Shown: positions 25,539-33,765, numbered from the stretch's first letter. The stretch: 64,000 bases of DNA from Spirochaetia bacterium (GCA_009885955.1 VFJS01000005.1:1-64000); one strand, 5' to 3'. Numbers and translations: made by a program. The notes: generated from the sequence alone by a model not told the origin.

Positions 25539-25575
25539 TGCCCTGAATGGTATAATTTAAGTACTATTTGGGGCA
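25539..25575 (+). promoter_or_regulatory. stem-loop overlapping a -10 element
   Basis: TGCCC (25539-25543) pairs with GGGCA (25571-25575) and, after a 3x3 internal loop, ATGGTA (25547-25552) pairs with TACTAT (25562-25567) with one G-U pair. It could act as a 5' leader hairpin or, as DNA, as an operator over the second TATAAT. Confidence 0.4.
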
Positions 25576-25627
25576 GGTATTATTAAATTACAATTAAATT
25601 TCCGGATTATTATTTGTTTTCATTATT

Positions 25628-25655
25628 TTATAAGAATAGATGTATATTCTTATAA
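25628..25655. promoter_or_regulatory. 11-base perfect inverted repeat, candidate operator
   Basis: TTATAAGAATA (25628-25638) and TATTCTTATAA (25645-25655) are exact complements separated by six bases. The right arm contains the palindrome TCTTATAAGA (25648-25657), which recurs upstream of the large activase gene at 50029-50038. The site lies ~80 bases before the PilZ-like gene, a sensible position for a repressor. Confidence 0.5.
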
Positions 25656-25733
25656 GATACTCTGACAATTCGAATGAATACAATTTCGTAATGACTCTGA
25701 ACTATTAAAGCCCGTTTTTATGGAGGATCATAT

Positions 25734-26741
25734 ATGGAAATATTCGATAAAAAAATGTGGCTTCCCAATTATACCGAATTCATTATCTTTCTTATAGTGG
25801 TATTGATAGCATTTATAGTGTTATTGTCATTTAAATATTATGACAAAATCAAGCAGCTTGAAATTCATGACTATGAACTCTTTCTTTTTAGAATGAAACG
25901 CCTGGGATTTTCAAAATTACAGATAAAAATTGTAAATGAAATGATAGGCACTTTAAGGCTTACTAACCAGTTAAGGTTTATAAAAGAACCGGCGCTTTTT
26001 GAATCTATCCTGGAAAAATATTATAATACCTATATTAAGACTAAACTGGAAAAAAATGCCCAGGTAGCAATCTCCAGTGATATTATAACAATTTATGATA
26101 AGCTATTTTTTACTGCAGAATATAAGAAACCACTGAACAATTTATCAGAAATTGAAATAAATAGAATGCTCTACTTTGCCACTGAAAATAAAGATATTTT
26201 CTTCGGTAAAATAATAGGGAGAACTTCAAAAGATCTGACTATTAAATTATTTAGAAATGAAGATGAGCTGAAAGATCTTGTAAAATATAAAACAATAGAT
26301 GCTTTTTTCATAAGATCAGGTGATGCTGAATATTCATTTTCAACAGAGGTTATTGATCTTTTAAAAAATATTATTTCCTTAAAAATACCGGATAATTTTA
26401 AAATTGAAAAGGAATTCCGCCATCCCTATGTTGATACAATAATCCCATGTTCAATAGAGTCTATCGAATCAAATCCTGAAATTGAGCCAATTCCAATCAA
26501 CGGTACGATATTTAAAATAAATGAAAATGAGGTAATAATAAGGATTACTGATAAGTTAAATTATAAAAAGAAGTATAATATATACTTCGAACTGATGGAT
26601 TATAAATTCTCGGTAAATTTGCTGGTTATTGCAAACAGAACTATTGAAGATAAGAATATCTACTACTATACCTTTAAATTTGAAGATATGTCTGAAGCTT
26701 CGAAAAATGTAATCAAAAAATTCATAGCGGAACATCTTTAA
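25734..26741 (+). CDS. membrane-anchored PilZ-like protein
   Basis: A 335-residue protein with one N-terminal transmembrane helix (~15-35) and a large cytoplasmic part. Residues ~40-220 resemble the N-terminal module found in spirochaetal PlzA/YcgR-like proteins (YELFLFRMKRLGFSKLQIK). Residues ~225-335 have the strand order of a PilZ domain, ending in a helix (ASKNVIKKFIAEHL). The two PilZ c-di-GMP motifs are incomplete: a lone Arg in KEFRHPYVD replaces RxxxR, and no DxSxxG is seen. It may therefore not bind c-di-GMP. TGGAGG precedes the ATG. Its 3' end overlaps mtnP by four bases. Confidence 0.65.
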   Translation: MEIFDKKMWLPNYTEFIIFLIVVLIAFIVLLSFKYYDKIKQLEIHDYELFLFRMKRLGFSKLQIKIVNEMIGTLRLTNQLRFIKEPALFESILEKYYNTYIKTKLEKNAQVAISSDIITIYDKLFFTAEYKKPLNNLSEIEINRMLYFATENKDIFFGKIIGRTSKDLTIKLFRNEDELKDLVKYKTIDAFFIRSGDAEYSFSTEVIDLLKNIISLKIPDNFKIEKEFRHPYVDTIIPCSIESIESNPEIEPIPINGTIFKINENEVIIRITDKLNYKKKYNIYFELMDYKFSVNLLVIANRTIEDKNIYYYTFKFEDMSEASKNVIKKFIAEHL

Positions 26742-27598
26742 AAATATTCCGGGAATATTTTTCTCAACTTTTCTTTTTGTTCGATGCTTCTCATATTTTC
26801 GGCTGTGATAATTGCATATTTTGATGCTGTTGGGCATTCACAATCCCTTTCCTTACCAATTTCAATAAGTAGGGATTTTAGCAGGCGTTTTGCGTTTGCC
26901 GAGTTTTTCATTAAATTGCCTATAATTAATTCAACAGAAACATGCTCTTCATCGACTCTCCAGCAATCGTAATCCGTGCTCATACATACTACAGAATAAC
27001 ATATTTCAGCCTCCCGTGCCAGTTGTGCCTCAGGAACTGCTGTCATGTTTATTATTCCTGCTCCCCAGGATCTGTAGAGGTTACTTTCTGCTCGGGTTGA
27101 AAAAGCAGGTCCTTCCATGCAAATCAGAGTTTCGTCAATATGTAAGTTAATTCCGAGATTTTCAGCAACAGGAATAATTAATTTTTTCAATCTCTGACAG
27201 AAGGGATGTGCAAAGGATATATGACCCGCAATACCATTCCCGAAAAACGTGCTGGTCCGGGATTTTGTTCTGTCAATTATCTGGTCTGGAATTATGAAAT
27301 CAAGGGGTTTTATCTCCTCTTTGAGGCTGCCGCATGCAGAAAATGCTATAATGTCCTCGACTCCAAGCATCTTCAAAGCCGCAATATTTGCAGTATAATT
27401 GACTTCATGAGGAAGCATTCTGTGCCCCTTTCCATGTCTGGGTAAAAATGCGACATGTATTCCATTTACATCAACAATTGTAACATTATCAGAAGGGCTT
27501 CCCCAGGGAGTATCAATTGAAAGATTATCAATAACTTTCACCCCTTCAATCTCATAAAGTCCAGAACCGCCAATGACCCCAATCTTTGCTTTTTTCAA
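26738..27598 (-). CDS. mtnP: S-methyl-5'-thioadenosine phosphorylase
   Basis: A trimeric-type purine nucleoside phosphorylase that cleaves methylthioadenosine to adenine and methylthioribose-1-phosphate in methionine salvage. Evidence: GVIGGSGLYEIEG (phosphate site), PRHGKGHRMLPHEVNY, FSACGSLKE, MEGPAFSTRAES, INMTAVPEAQLAREAE and STDYDCW. The last Asp-Tyr-Asp motif marks methylthioadenosine rather than inosine/guanosine enzymes. I start it at the TTG at 27598, with AAGAGG six bases upstream, giving MKKAKIGVIGG, the usual family N-terminus; the ATG at 27631 would include that ribosome site. The C-terminus (~25 residues past the core) is normal. Confidence 0.93.
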   Translation of the reverse strand: MKKAKIGVIGGSGLYEIEGVKVIDNLSIDTPWGSPSDNVTIVDVNGIHVAFLPRHGKGHRMLPHEVNYTANIAALKMLGVEDIIAFSACGSLKEEIKPLDFIIPDQIIDRTKSRTSTFFGNGIAGHISFAHPFCQRLKKLIIPVAENLGINLHIDETLICMEGPAFSTRAESNLYRSWGAGIINMTAVPEAQLAREAEICYSVVCMSTDYDCWRVDEEHVSVELIIGNLMKNSANAKRLLKSLLIEIGKERDCECPTASKYAIITAENMRSIEQKEKLRKIFPEYF

Positions 27599-27668
27599 AA
27601 TAAACCTCTTTAATCCAAAATTATTGCACATTTAATTTCTTATACTACCGTTTTTCAAGAATAAAATA

Positions 27669-27697
27669 TTGACATGGATTTTTCTTTTCAGTAAGTT
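27669..27697 (+). promoter_or_regulatory. promoter of the tmRNA gene
   Basis: TTGACA at 27669-27674 and TAAGTT at 27692-27697 are 17 bases apart, and the mature 5' end of the tmRNA (27706) is eight bases beyond the -10. The -35 is perfect, the -10 weak. Confidence 0.6.
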
Positions 27698-27705
27698 AGG
27701 TCTCT

Positions 27706-28059
27706 GGGGACGATATTGGTTTCGACTGCAATATCTGATCTATGGTTGCATGCCGAGTGTGCTGTCATCTCGTAAATAATGGCAGGCTAAACATAACTGC
27801 AAACGATAACTTTGCTCTAGCAGCTTAGACTGTTGGCGTGCTTTAATTGTCTTCTTCTCTGGGGCATTAAAGGGCGTAAAATTACAGAGAATATTCCTTG
27901 CTGAAACTTACTAAGCGAAGAAGAAAACAAAAGAAAGTAAAGCTTACAGAAGAGGCTCCCGTACCCTTGACTGAAAGCTAAAATTTTAAAGTACAGGAAA
28001 AGCATGTTGAGGCTGTAGTGATTTTTTGCAGGACGCGGGTTCGACCCCCGCCGTCTCCA
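27706..28059 (+). ncRNA. ssrA: transfer-messenger RNA (tmRNA)
   Basis: tmRNA rescues stalled ribosomes and tags the nascent chain. The 5' end GGGGACG (27706-27712) pairs with CGTCTCC (28052-28058) to form the acceptor stem with one G-U pair; A at 28059 is the discriminator, and CCA is not encoded. The T arm (GCGGG, TTCGACC loop, CCCGC) directly precedes the acceptor 3' strand. The resume codon GCA is at 27799 and the open frame to TAG at 27826-27828 encodes the tag ANDNFALAA, ending in the canonical LAA recognised by ClpXP-type proteases. Length 354 bases, typical for one-piece tmRNA. Confidence 0.97.
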
Positions 28060-28080
28060 ATAAAAAAGATTGAATATGTA

Positions 28081-28764
28081 CTATTGTATATAATTCAGAT
28101 CATCCAGTTTATTTAATAACCTTTCAGTGACTTTATCAAAAAATAAATTCTTTAATTCTTCATTATTAAAATAATCAATATCATCCCTTACATCGCCATA
28201 GGCGATTAAATCCCAGGTAGTCCTTCTTTCCGGATATGCATTTTTCTGATGATCCATAAATATAATGTTAAAGTTTCTATCAATGATAAATATAATTGAT
28301 TTAAAATCCATCATACGCATTTCAATTGAAAGGGTAGAGTCTATTTCATAAAAAATCAGGTTATCAATATTTTTTTCCGCAAATATTTTTTTCAGCTCAT
28401 CCTCATTGCTGCTCAGGTATTGATTGATTTGCCCTAATGATTTAAACTCTAAAAAATCTAAATTTTCTGATAGATGATAAAATCTATCATAAGCGGATTC
28501 GTAAATTTTAATTTTGTCGCTTGCATCATCTATAACCTGAAGTTTAACATTCAGTTTTAAGCCTCGAAGCCAGTTTGATACATTTGTATTGATTTTTGTA
28601 AAATCTATATGGCTGTCTTTTGAAAGCCTGATTATTACACCGCCTGATTTAAGGCTTGAAAGATTAGATTTTTTTTTTATGATTGTTTTGGTATAATATT
28701 TAGAGCAGGCGCCAAATGTAAAGATTAACAATAAATATAATACACAAGCAACATATCTCTTCAT
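28081..28764 (-). CDS. putative lipoprotein of unknown function
   Basis: A 227-residue product with a lipoprotein signal (hydrophobic core, then TFGACSKYY, Cys at ~20). The mature part alternates helices and strands (residues ~40-220); FIIDRNFNIIFMDHQKN and the Lys/Glu-rich C-terminus suggest a soluble mixed fold facing the periplasm. No family is recognised. It begins two bases after the stop codon of the upstream gene, so the two form an operon. Its 3' end runs towards the tmRNA gene on the opposite strand. Confidence 0.7.
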   Translation of the reverse strand: MKRYVACVLYLLLIFTFGACSKYYTKTIIKKKSNLSSLKSGGVIIRLSKDSHIDFTKINTNVSNWLRGLKLNVKLQVIDDASDKIKIYESAYDRFYHLSENLDFLEFKSLGQINQYLSSNEDELKKIFAEKNIDNLIFYEIDSTLSIEMRMMDFKSIIFIIDRNFNIIFMDHQKNAYPERRTTWDLIAYGDVRDDIDYFNNEELKNLFFDKVTERLLNKLDDLNYIQ

Positions 28765-28766
28765 CT

Positions 28767-29585
28767 CTAACCTGCCAGTGTTAAAATTTTTCTTCCATTG
28801 TTTGTGAGTTCAATATAAACAGGTTGGTTACGGGATTTTTTCAAATAATTCAAAATTCCAAAATTCTTTAACCAGGAAAACAGATAAAAATCAATAAAGG
28901 AGATAAAAAAAATATCATTTTCTGCTGCGAAACCTGTCAACTCAAAAAACTGATTTACAACTATATCAATCCTGAACTTTTCTGAATTTTTTAAAATACA
29001 ATCTTTAATCAGGTTTCTGTCCCTTCTCAACTCCCTGGCGGCATCGGGATCTGATGGGAACAAATCCTCCCATTTAGTTTTATTCCAGAATGTATTAAAT
29101 AATTCTGAGAAAAGGGCTGCGTCAGAATAATTTTCAGCCGCTATTACTGCATTTCCGTTTTCATTGATTAAAATACCGCTTTTCTTTAATAAATGTATTA
29201 ATTGCTTTAAGTGAATTATTAATATTTCTTCCTCTTCATAATCGTAATAAAAATTTTCTGCTGATATAATATTTATACTGATTTTATAAAACTCATCTTC
29301 AAAATAACCCGATTTGTTGAATGTAAAGGTGTTTTTTGATATGAGCCCTATTAAAAATCTTGCCAGCCGCAGAGCAAAACAATCATATTTTATATTTGCA
29401 TTCTCTGAGTCTTCATGATTTAAAAGTAAAGAATAATACCCTTCAATTGCGCTGTCAGATATTTTTGCCAGGTTAGTGCCTTGATTAGTTAAGGCATTAT
29501 AATGTGAAGTGCGGTATGCCGGAATTATTGCTAATGATTTGATATGCAAAGACTTTCTATTTTTTCTATCTATCTTATTTATCAT
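28767..29585 (-). CDS. cytoplasmic protein of unknown function with winged-helix-like C-terminus
   Basis: The 272-residue product has no signal peptide. Residues ~60-200 are mostly helical (LRLARFLIGLISKN, ILIIHLKQLIHLLKKSGILI). The C-terminus (WLKNFGILNYLKKS, then PVYIELTNNGRKILTLAG) looks like the wing and recognition region of a winged-helix fold, as in archaeal and spirochaetal DNA-binding or plant-homology proteins. This is weak evidence for DNA binding. It is the first gene of a two-gene unit with the lipoprotein at 28081. Confidence 0.65.
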   Translation of the reverse strand: MINKIDRKNRKSLHIKSLAIIPAYRTSHYNALTNQGTNLAKISDSAIEGYYSLLLNHEDSENANIKYDCFALRLARFLIGLISKNTFTFNKSGYFEDEFYKISINIISAENFYYDYEEEEILIIHLKQLIHLLKKSGILINENGNAVIAAENYSDAALFSELFNTFWNKTKWEDLFPSDPDAARELRRDRNLIKDCILKNSEKFRIDIVVNQFFELTGFAAENDIFFISFIDFYLFSWLKNFGILNYLKKSRNQPVYIELTNNGRKILTLAG

Positions 29586-30128
29586 TTTAAAATATAAAAT
29601 AAAGTATAATTCATAAACAGGTTAAATAGTAATTAAAAAAAAACGAAGTTAATAACATCGTTTTAATTTTTAAAGATTTTCCACATCAGAATGATTTTCT
29701 GTCTGATATCTTATAATCTTCATATCATTGCTTAATTTGCCTGCATATTTCTTTGTAACATTTTTATAAAAAATTAATTAAAAGTCAAGATAAATCTTAA
29801 AAATATTAAATTTTATTTGATTTTGTTAATAAAATTTTAATATTCTAATAACACTCTTCGCTCTCCATTTTAATGAGAACCATCAAGCATTGAATTAATA
29901 GCAGATACATTTTCTGCCGTCCCGCGCCTGTCACTTTCGTAATTTCTGTTTTGCAAAATTACTTTTCTTTAATTTTTTTTGTTTGACATTTAATATTTGA
30001 TATAATAAAAGCAGTTAGTAATAAAAATAGTATCAATTATTGAATATTCTTGACTTTTCTCTTAATGATTTATTTTTATACACACAGTATATAATTCTGA
30101 TAGCCATATAATCGATGGAGGTACTTTT
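29586..30128. other. long divergent intergenic region
   Basis: A 543-base gap between two divergent genes. It contains the stem at 29640-29664 listed separately and a short region of higher G+C (about 29850-29935). A 7-base hairpin at 29939-29962 (GTAATTT/AAATTAC) follows, then a T-rich stretch. TTGACA at 29983-29988 and TATAAT at 30001-30006 are only 12 bases apart, too close for a standard promoter. A small RNA is possible but not supported by a recognised family. Confidence 0.45.
29640..29664 (-). terminator. possible intrinsic terminator or leader hairpin
   Basis: AAAACGA at 29640-29646 pairs with TCGTTTT at 29658-29664. Read leftwards the stem is followed by at least seven T. It lies 55 bases before the start of the leftward gene at 29585, so it could attenuate that transcript or end antisense transcription. 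The stem is short and AT-rich. Confidence 0.35.
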
Positions 30129-31256
30129 ATGGGGAAAAAAATATTATCATTTTTCATTTCATTATTTGTAATAGTTACGCTAAATTCACTCGTATATTCA
30201 CAGGATGCTACCGTTGATAAAAAATCAACAACAGATACAACCAAAACTGAAACTAAAACTACTGATGTTTCAGGAAACATGAAGGATGTTAAAGAAGACG
30301 GTAATACAAAAAATCCGGGCGGCATAACAAAAACAGATGTTACAAAGGAAGAAACTGCCCAGCTTCCGAAACAGAACCCAAAAGTATATTTTGACGGATA
30401 TGTAACATTCGTTAATACTCTTGTAATGTTCAAACTTTCATCAAAAGATAATATCTTGGAAGATAAGATATTTTACAGAATCGATAAAACTGATTTTGTT
30501 ATTTACAATGGGCCGTTTGCGGTAAAAGAAGAGGGGAATCACTCAATATCATATTACAGCATTGATAAAATGGGTAATAAAGAAGCGACGAATAAAATAT
30601 TGAACTTTATTACCGATAATACCCCTCCTTCAGTAATAGTCACAACAAATTATCCTGTATTAAAGGATAAACTTTACGCATCTGATAACTTGCTATTTAC
30701 AATTGCAGCAAAAGATGATTTATCAGGGGTTGGGCAAATTGAATATTCAACGGATGGCACCAACTTTGTGAACTATGACAAACCGTTCAGCATAAAAGCC
30801 GAAACCCCCCTTGATCTTAAAGTTCGCGTAAAAGATAATGTTGATAATGCTTCTGAAAAATACACATTCATGGCAACTGATGAAAATGGCCAGATGAAAG
30901 AAATTTCTGTTGGTTCTTTGAAAGTGCATGTTGATAAGAAAGCACCTGTCGTCACCATCGCATCTGACAAGAATTTTGAAGTAAAAGATGGAAAAAATAT
31001 CGCATCTATGTCCTATAAATATATAGTATCAGCGACTGATGAAGATTCCGGTGTTAAAGAAATATTAGTAAAAGTTGACGGAATTGGCGATTATCAGCTA
31101 TATAAAAGGCCGATAGAGTTTTCAGAGAACGGCGAGCACAAAATTGAAGCAATTGCTAAAGATAAAGTTGGCAATGTAAGCCAACCGGTTATTTTAAACA
31201 TATTTGTTGATACAACACCTCCGGATTCTGAAATAAAGTTAATTACTGAAAAATAA
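30129..31256 (+). CDS. secreted OmpL47-type repeat protein
   Basis: A 375-residue product with a signal peptide (residues 1-25, ending VYSQD), then a Thr/Lys-rich linker (~28-80). At least three repeats of ~95 residues follow (FYRIDKTDFVIYNGPFAVKE, IEYSTDGTNFVNYDKPFSIK, VKVDGIGDYQLYKRPIEF), each ending near a DNVDNASE/DKVGNVSQP motif and an xDTTPPS or DKKAP start of the next. This is the OmpL47-type repeat of Leptospira outer-membrane and surface proteins. GGAGG precedes the ATG and a strong terminator follows. Surface exposure is likely, partner unknown. Confidence 0.83.
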   Translation: MGKKILSFFISLFVIVTLNSLVYSQDATVDKKSTTDTTKTETKTTDVSGNMKDVKEDGNTKNPGGITKTDVTKEETAQLPKQNPKVYFDGYVTFVNTLVMFKLSSKDNILEDKIFYRIDKTDFVIYNGPFAVKEEGNHSISYYSIDKMGNKEATNKILNFITDNTPPSVIVTTNYPVLKDKLYASDNLLFTIAAKDDLSGVGQIEYSTDGTNFVNYDKPFSIKAETPLDLKVRVKDNVDNASEKYTFMATDENGQMKEISVGSLKVHVDKKAPVVTIASDKNFEVKDGKNIASMSYKYIVSATDEDSGVKEILVKVDGIGDYQLYKRPIEFSENGEHKIEAIAKDKVGNVSQPVILNIFVDTTPPDSEIKLITEK

Positions 31257-31275
31257 ACAACGGCTCTGATTTGAG

Positions 31276-31313
31276 AAAAAAAGGCTGACAGATACTATGT
31301 CAGCCTTTTTTTT
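31276..31313 (+). terminator. intrinsic terminator
   Basis: AGGCTGACA (31282-31290) pairs with TGTCAGCCT (31298-31306) over a seven-base loop and is followed by eight T. It closes the OmpL47-type gene about 25 bases after its stop codon. The A run before the stem makes it usable in both directions. Confidence 0.9.
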
Positions 31314-31537
31314 ATGTATTAATCCCTGGAGATACCAATTTTATCAGTATATTAACAATTCCGTTAATAAAATAAACTGAAAAAATGTTTGACAAATTTA
31401 TTTTATTGCATATTCCTTCTATTCATGGGACATTCTTTCTACAAATTATTGTATGCCCCAGGAAATAATAAGTAATTAGTTCTGCGAATAATGTATATTA
31501 TTTCAATATTTTATAAATCGTTTGTATGGAGGATTAT

Positions 31538-32146
31538 ATGAAAAAGCTTTTAATTCTGCAGCTCTTATTAATAGTAGCATATTTGGGATGTGAAACAACA
31601 AAACAAACACAGAAAGGATGTGTTGAGGGAGACTGTAGCAAGGGAAAAGGGAAATTGGAAGTTGAAGGAAAAGGCGTCTATGTTGGCGAATTTAAAGACG
31701 GAAAAAAGGAAGGGGACGGAAAGTTAGAATGGAAAAGCGGCACAGTATACCAGGGAACTTTTAAGGATAACAAAAGAGAAGGGAAAGGTGAATTAGCCTG
31801 GAAAAGCGGCGCTAAATTCAGCGGTGCTTTTAAAGAAAACATGAAAGAAGGTTCAGGCTCTTATGTTTTTCCAAATGGGGATACATATACAGGTGAATTT
31901 AAAAGTGATATAAAAAATGGGAAGGGGTCATATATCTGGAAAAATGGAGATAAGTATACCGGTGATTGGAAAGATGGAGAAATGAACGGAGCTGGAGTCT
32001 ACATCTGGAAAAACGGGGAAAAATATGAAGGTGAATGGGTTAATGGAAAAATGAATGGGAAAGGGACTTTCTATTGGCCAGATGGAACAATGGCTTCAGG
32101 CATATATAAAGAAGGACAGTTCATGGGCAGGGAACAGAAAAAATAG
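31538..32146 (+). CDS. lipoprotein with MORN repeats
   Basis: The product (202 residues) has a lipobox VAYLGC (Cys at ~18) and about seven MORN repeats of ~23 residues between ~40 and ~195: YVGEFKDGKKEGDGKL, YQGTFKDNKREGKGEL, YTGEFKSDIKNGKGSY, YEGEWVNGKMNGKGTF and others. MORN repeats form beta-hairpin ladders that bind lipids or proteins. I start at the ATG at 31538, since GGAGG sits between it and the ATG at 31526, so the earlier ATG would overlap the ribosome site. As a lipoprotein, it would be in the periplasm or on the surface. Confidence 0.88.
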   Translation: MKKLLILQLLLIVAYLGCETTKQTQKGCVEGDCSKGKGKLEVEGKGVYVGEFKDGKKEGDGKLEWKSGTVYQGTFKDNKREGKGELAWKSGAKFSGAFKENMKEGSGSYVFPNGDTYTGEFKSDIKNGKGSYIWKNGDKYTGDWKDGEMNGAGVYIWKNGEKYEGEWVNGKMNGKGTFYWPDGTMASGIYKEGQFMGREQKK

Positions 32147-32164
32147 TTGAAAATTTCTATTTTA

Positions 32165-32202
32165 TTAAAAAAAGGAGCCAATCATAAAGGCTCCTTTTTT
32201 TC
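32165..32202. terminator. bidirectional intrinsic terminator
   Basis: AAAGGAGCC (32171-32179) pairs with GGCTCCTTT (32189-32197), with A and T runs on either side. It lies between the rightward MORN gene and the leftward RelA/SpoT-TPR gene and serves both. Confidence 0.9.
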
Positions 32203-32204
32203 TT

Positions 32205-33443
32205 CTATTTTTGAAATATTTTAGATTGAATAATGGACTTCAATCTCTGTGCAGGCACAAAATCCGGTTTTATATTTAATACTTTTAAACAGTCTTCAAG
32301 GGCCATCATATAATCATCAATATCAATATAAATAAGGGCCCTATTATAATATCCTTCCAATTGAAAAGGATTTATTTGAATTGACTGGTTAAAATCATCC
32401 AATGCCTTATCATACTTATGCTGTATTTTGTATGCCATACCCCTATTATTTTTTGCCCTGAAATTATTTGGATTATATTTAAGGGCTGAAGTAAAATCTC
32501 TTAATGAATTTTTGTAATTTGATAATACAAAATAAGCCATGCCCCTATGATTATATATGATTGATTTAACTTCATCATTTAACTTCTTAGTTAATATGGC
32601 TGAATAAATTTCAATGGCTCTATCAAAATGATTTTGGGAATGCGCATCCAGCGCTTCAAATAACAATTTATCCATACTACTTTTCGGCTTAACATCACTC
32701 TTTCCCTCATCCGCACTACAGGAACGGTTTAATGGTTCGATTAATAATAAATGATCTTCTATTGTTACTTTATTATGAAGACTATCTCTGCGCCTTTCAT
32801 CAAGAATCTGTATTTCTTTCTGATAATCCCTTATCTCCTGAAAAATTATATCGGAAAGGGACAAAGTTGCATTGAGAGATGCCAGTTTCTTTTTTAAGGA
32901 ATTATTTAATAGGGAAAAATTAGCCTTATAGATCAATTCATGTTCAATTTCAGCCCACGCCTCCTGTAAAATAGTCCTAATCTGTATTTCACACACTTTT
33001 CCAGTAAATGGTATTGAGTCATGAAGAGAATTATTGGGAAGTGAAATCAAAATATGTATTGAATTATAACCAAACTCTGCAAGGGAATTTTGAGAGCCCT
33101 TCCTTTCAATCTCAACAACATCAAAATTATCAGAAATCATATTTTCAACATTATCAATATCTTCAATAAAAGGGCATATTATTCTGATTCCTAATATATC
33201 ATTAATCTTATAACAATTTTTTTTTGTCGTTTGGATTCTAAGGGCTTTATTAAAATAACTATCGAATGTTTTTAATCTATGTTTAAGTTCTGCATTTAAA
33301 TTTGCATGATTTAAAAGTTTTTTAATTTTCAGTGCAAGTTTTCTTAATGATGCATTATATTGGGGTTTGTAGAGATTGTATAATATTAAAGCTTTTTCTC
33401 TTTCCGGTATCCGGCTGGAAGATCCATTGAATTTTGAATTCAA
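32205..33443 (-). CDS. RelA/SpoT-domain protein with C-terminal TPR repeats
   Basis: The 412-residue product has a RelA_SpoT nucleotidyltransferase domain at ~30-230: IKKLLNHANLNAELKHRL, NDILGIRIICPF, EFGYNSIHILISLP and VCEIQIRTILQEAWAEIEHELIY. The last motif is the classical (p)ppGpp-synthetase signature. No hydrolase (HD) domain is present. Residues ~265-405 hold about four TPR repeats (YNHRGMAYFVLSNYKNSLRD, KNNRGMAYKIQHKYDKALDD, YYNRALIYIDIDDYMMALED). Such small alarmone synthetases exist, but the TPR tail is unusual and suggests control by a protein partner. It could also make other pyrophosphorylated nucleotides. Confidence 0.85.
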   Translation of the reverse strand: MNSKFNGSSSRIPEREKALILYNLYKPQYNASLRKLALKIKKLLNHANLNAELKHRLKTFDSYFNKALRIQTTKKNCYKINDILGIRIICPFIEDIDNVENMISDNFDVVEIERKGSQNSLAEFGYNSIHILISLPNNSLHDSIPFTGKVCEIQIRTILQEAWAEIEHELIYKANFSLLNNSLKKKLASLNATLSLSDIIFQEIRDYQKEIQILDERRRDSLHNKVTIEDHLLLIEPLNRSCSADEGKSDVKPKSSMDKLLFEALDAHSQNHFDRAIEIYSAILTKKLNDEVKSIIYNHRGMAYFVLSNYKNSLRDFTSALKYNPNNFRAKNNRGMAYKIQHKYDKALDDFNQSIQINPFQLEGYYNRALIYIDIDDYMMALEDCLKVLNIKPDFVPAQRLKSIIQSKIFQK

Positions 33444-33765
33444 ATTATATACCCGTTATTTATTTTAGTAATTCATTATAATAAATATATATTAATGCAA
33501 AAAGCAATATAAAATTATATATTTAGTAAATGTTCGTCAATGAAATTAAACAAAAAATGAAAAAAATCTTATTTTATTATTTTTTTAAAGGGTTAATGTT
33601 AAAATTTCATTGCTATAAAACAGGATTAGGTTAGTTTTTGGTGTAATCAATTTATACTATTTTAAATATTAAATTCGTTTGCATTACAACTTGGCGCATT
33701 ATATAGACTAATATTTTAGCTTTTTACGAACAATATTCTATCTAAATATATAACCCAAAATAAAT
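33444..33765. other. divergent intergenic region, nothing recognised
   Basis: A 322-base, very AT-rich gap between the RelA/SpoT-TPR gene and the glycosyltransferase gene. I see no coding frame, RNA or strong dyad. A weak promoter-like pair (TTGCAT, 17 bases, TATAGA) lies near 33680-33710 for the rightward gene. Confidence 0.4.

Larger units (their letters stand above)
25420..25733. other. divergent regulatory intergenic region
   Basis: This 314-base gap lies between the leftward amidohydrolase gene and the rightward PilZ-like gene. It holds a promoter-like pair at 25509-25537, a stem-loop at 25539-25575 and a perfect 11-base inverted repeat at 25628-25655, listed separately. No coding frame is supported. 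The density of dyads suggests that expression of the PilZ-like gene is controlled here. Confidence 0.55.

Noticed and set aside
29983-30006. TTGACA/TATAAT promoter for the OmpL47-type gene
   Set aside because: Both boxes are perfect but the spacer is 12 bases, too short for a standard sigma-70 promoter.
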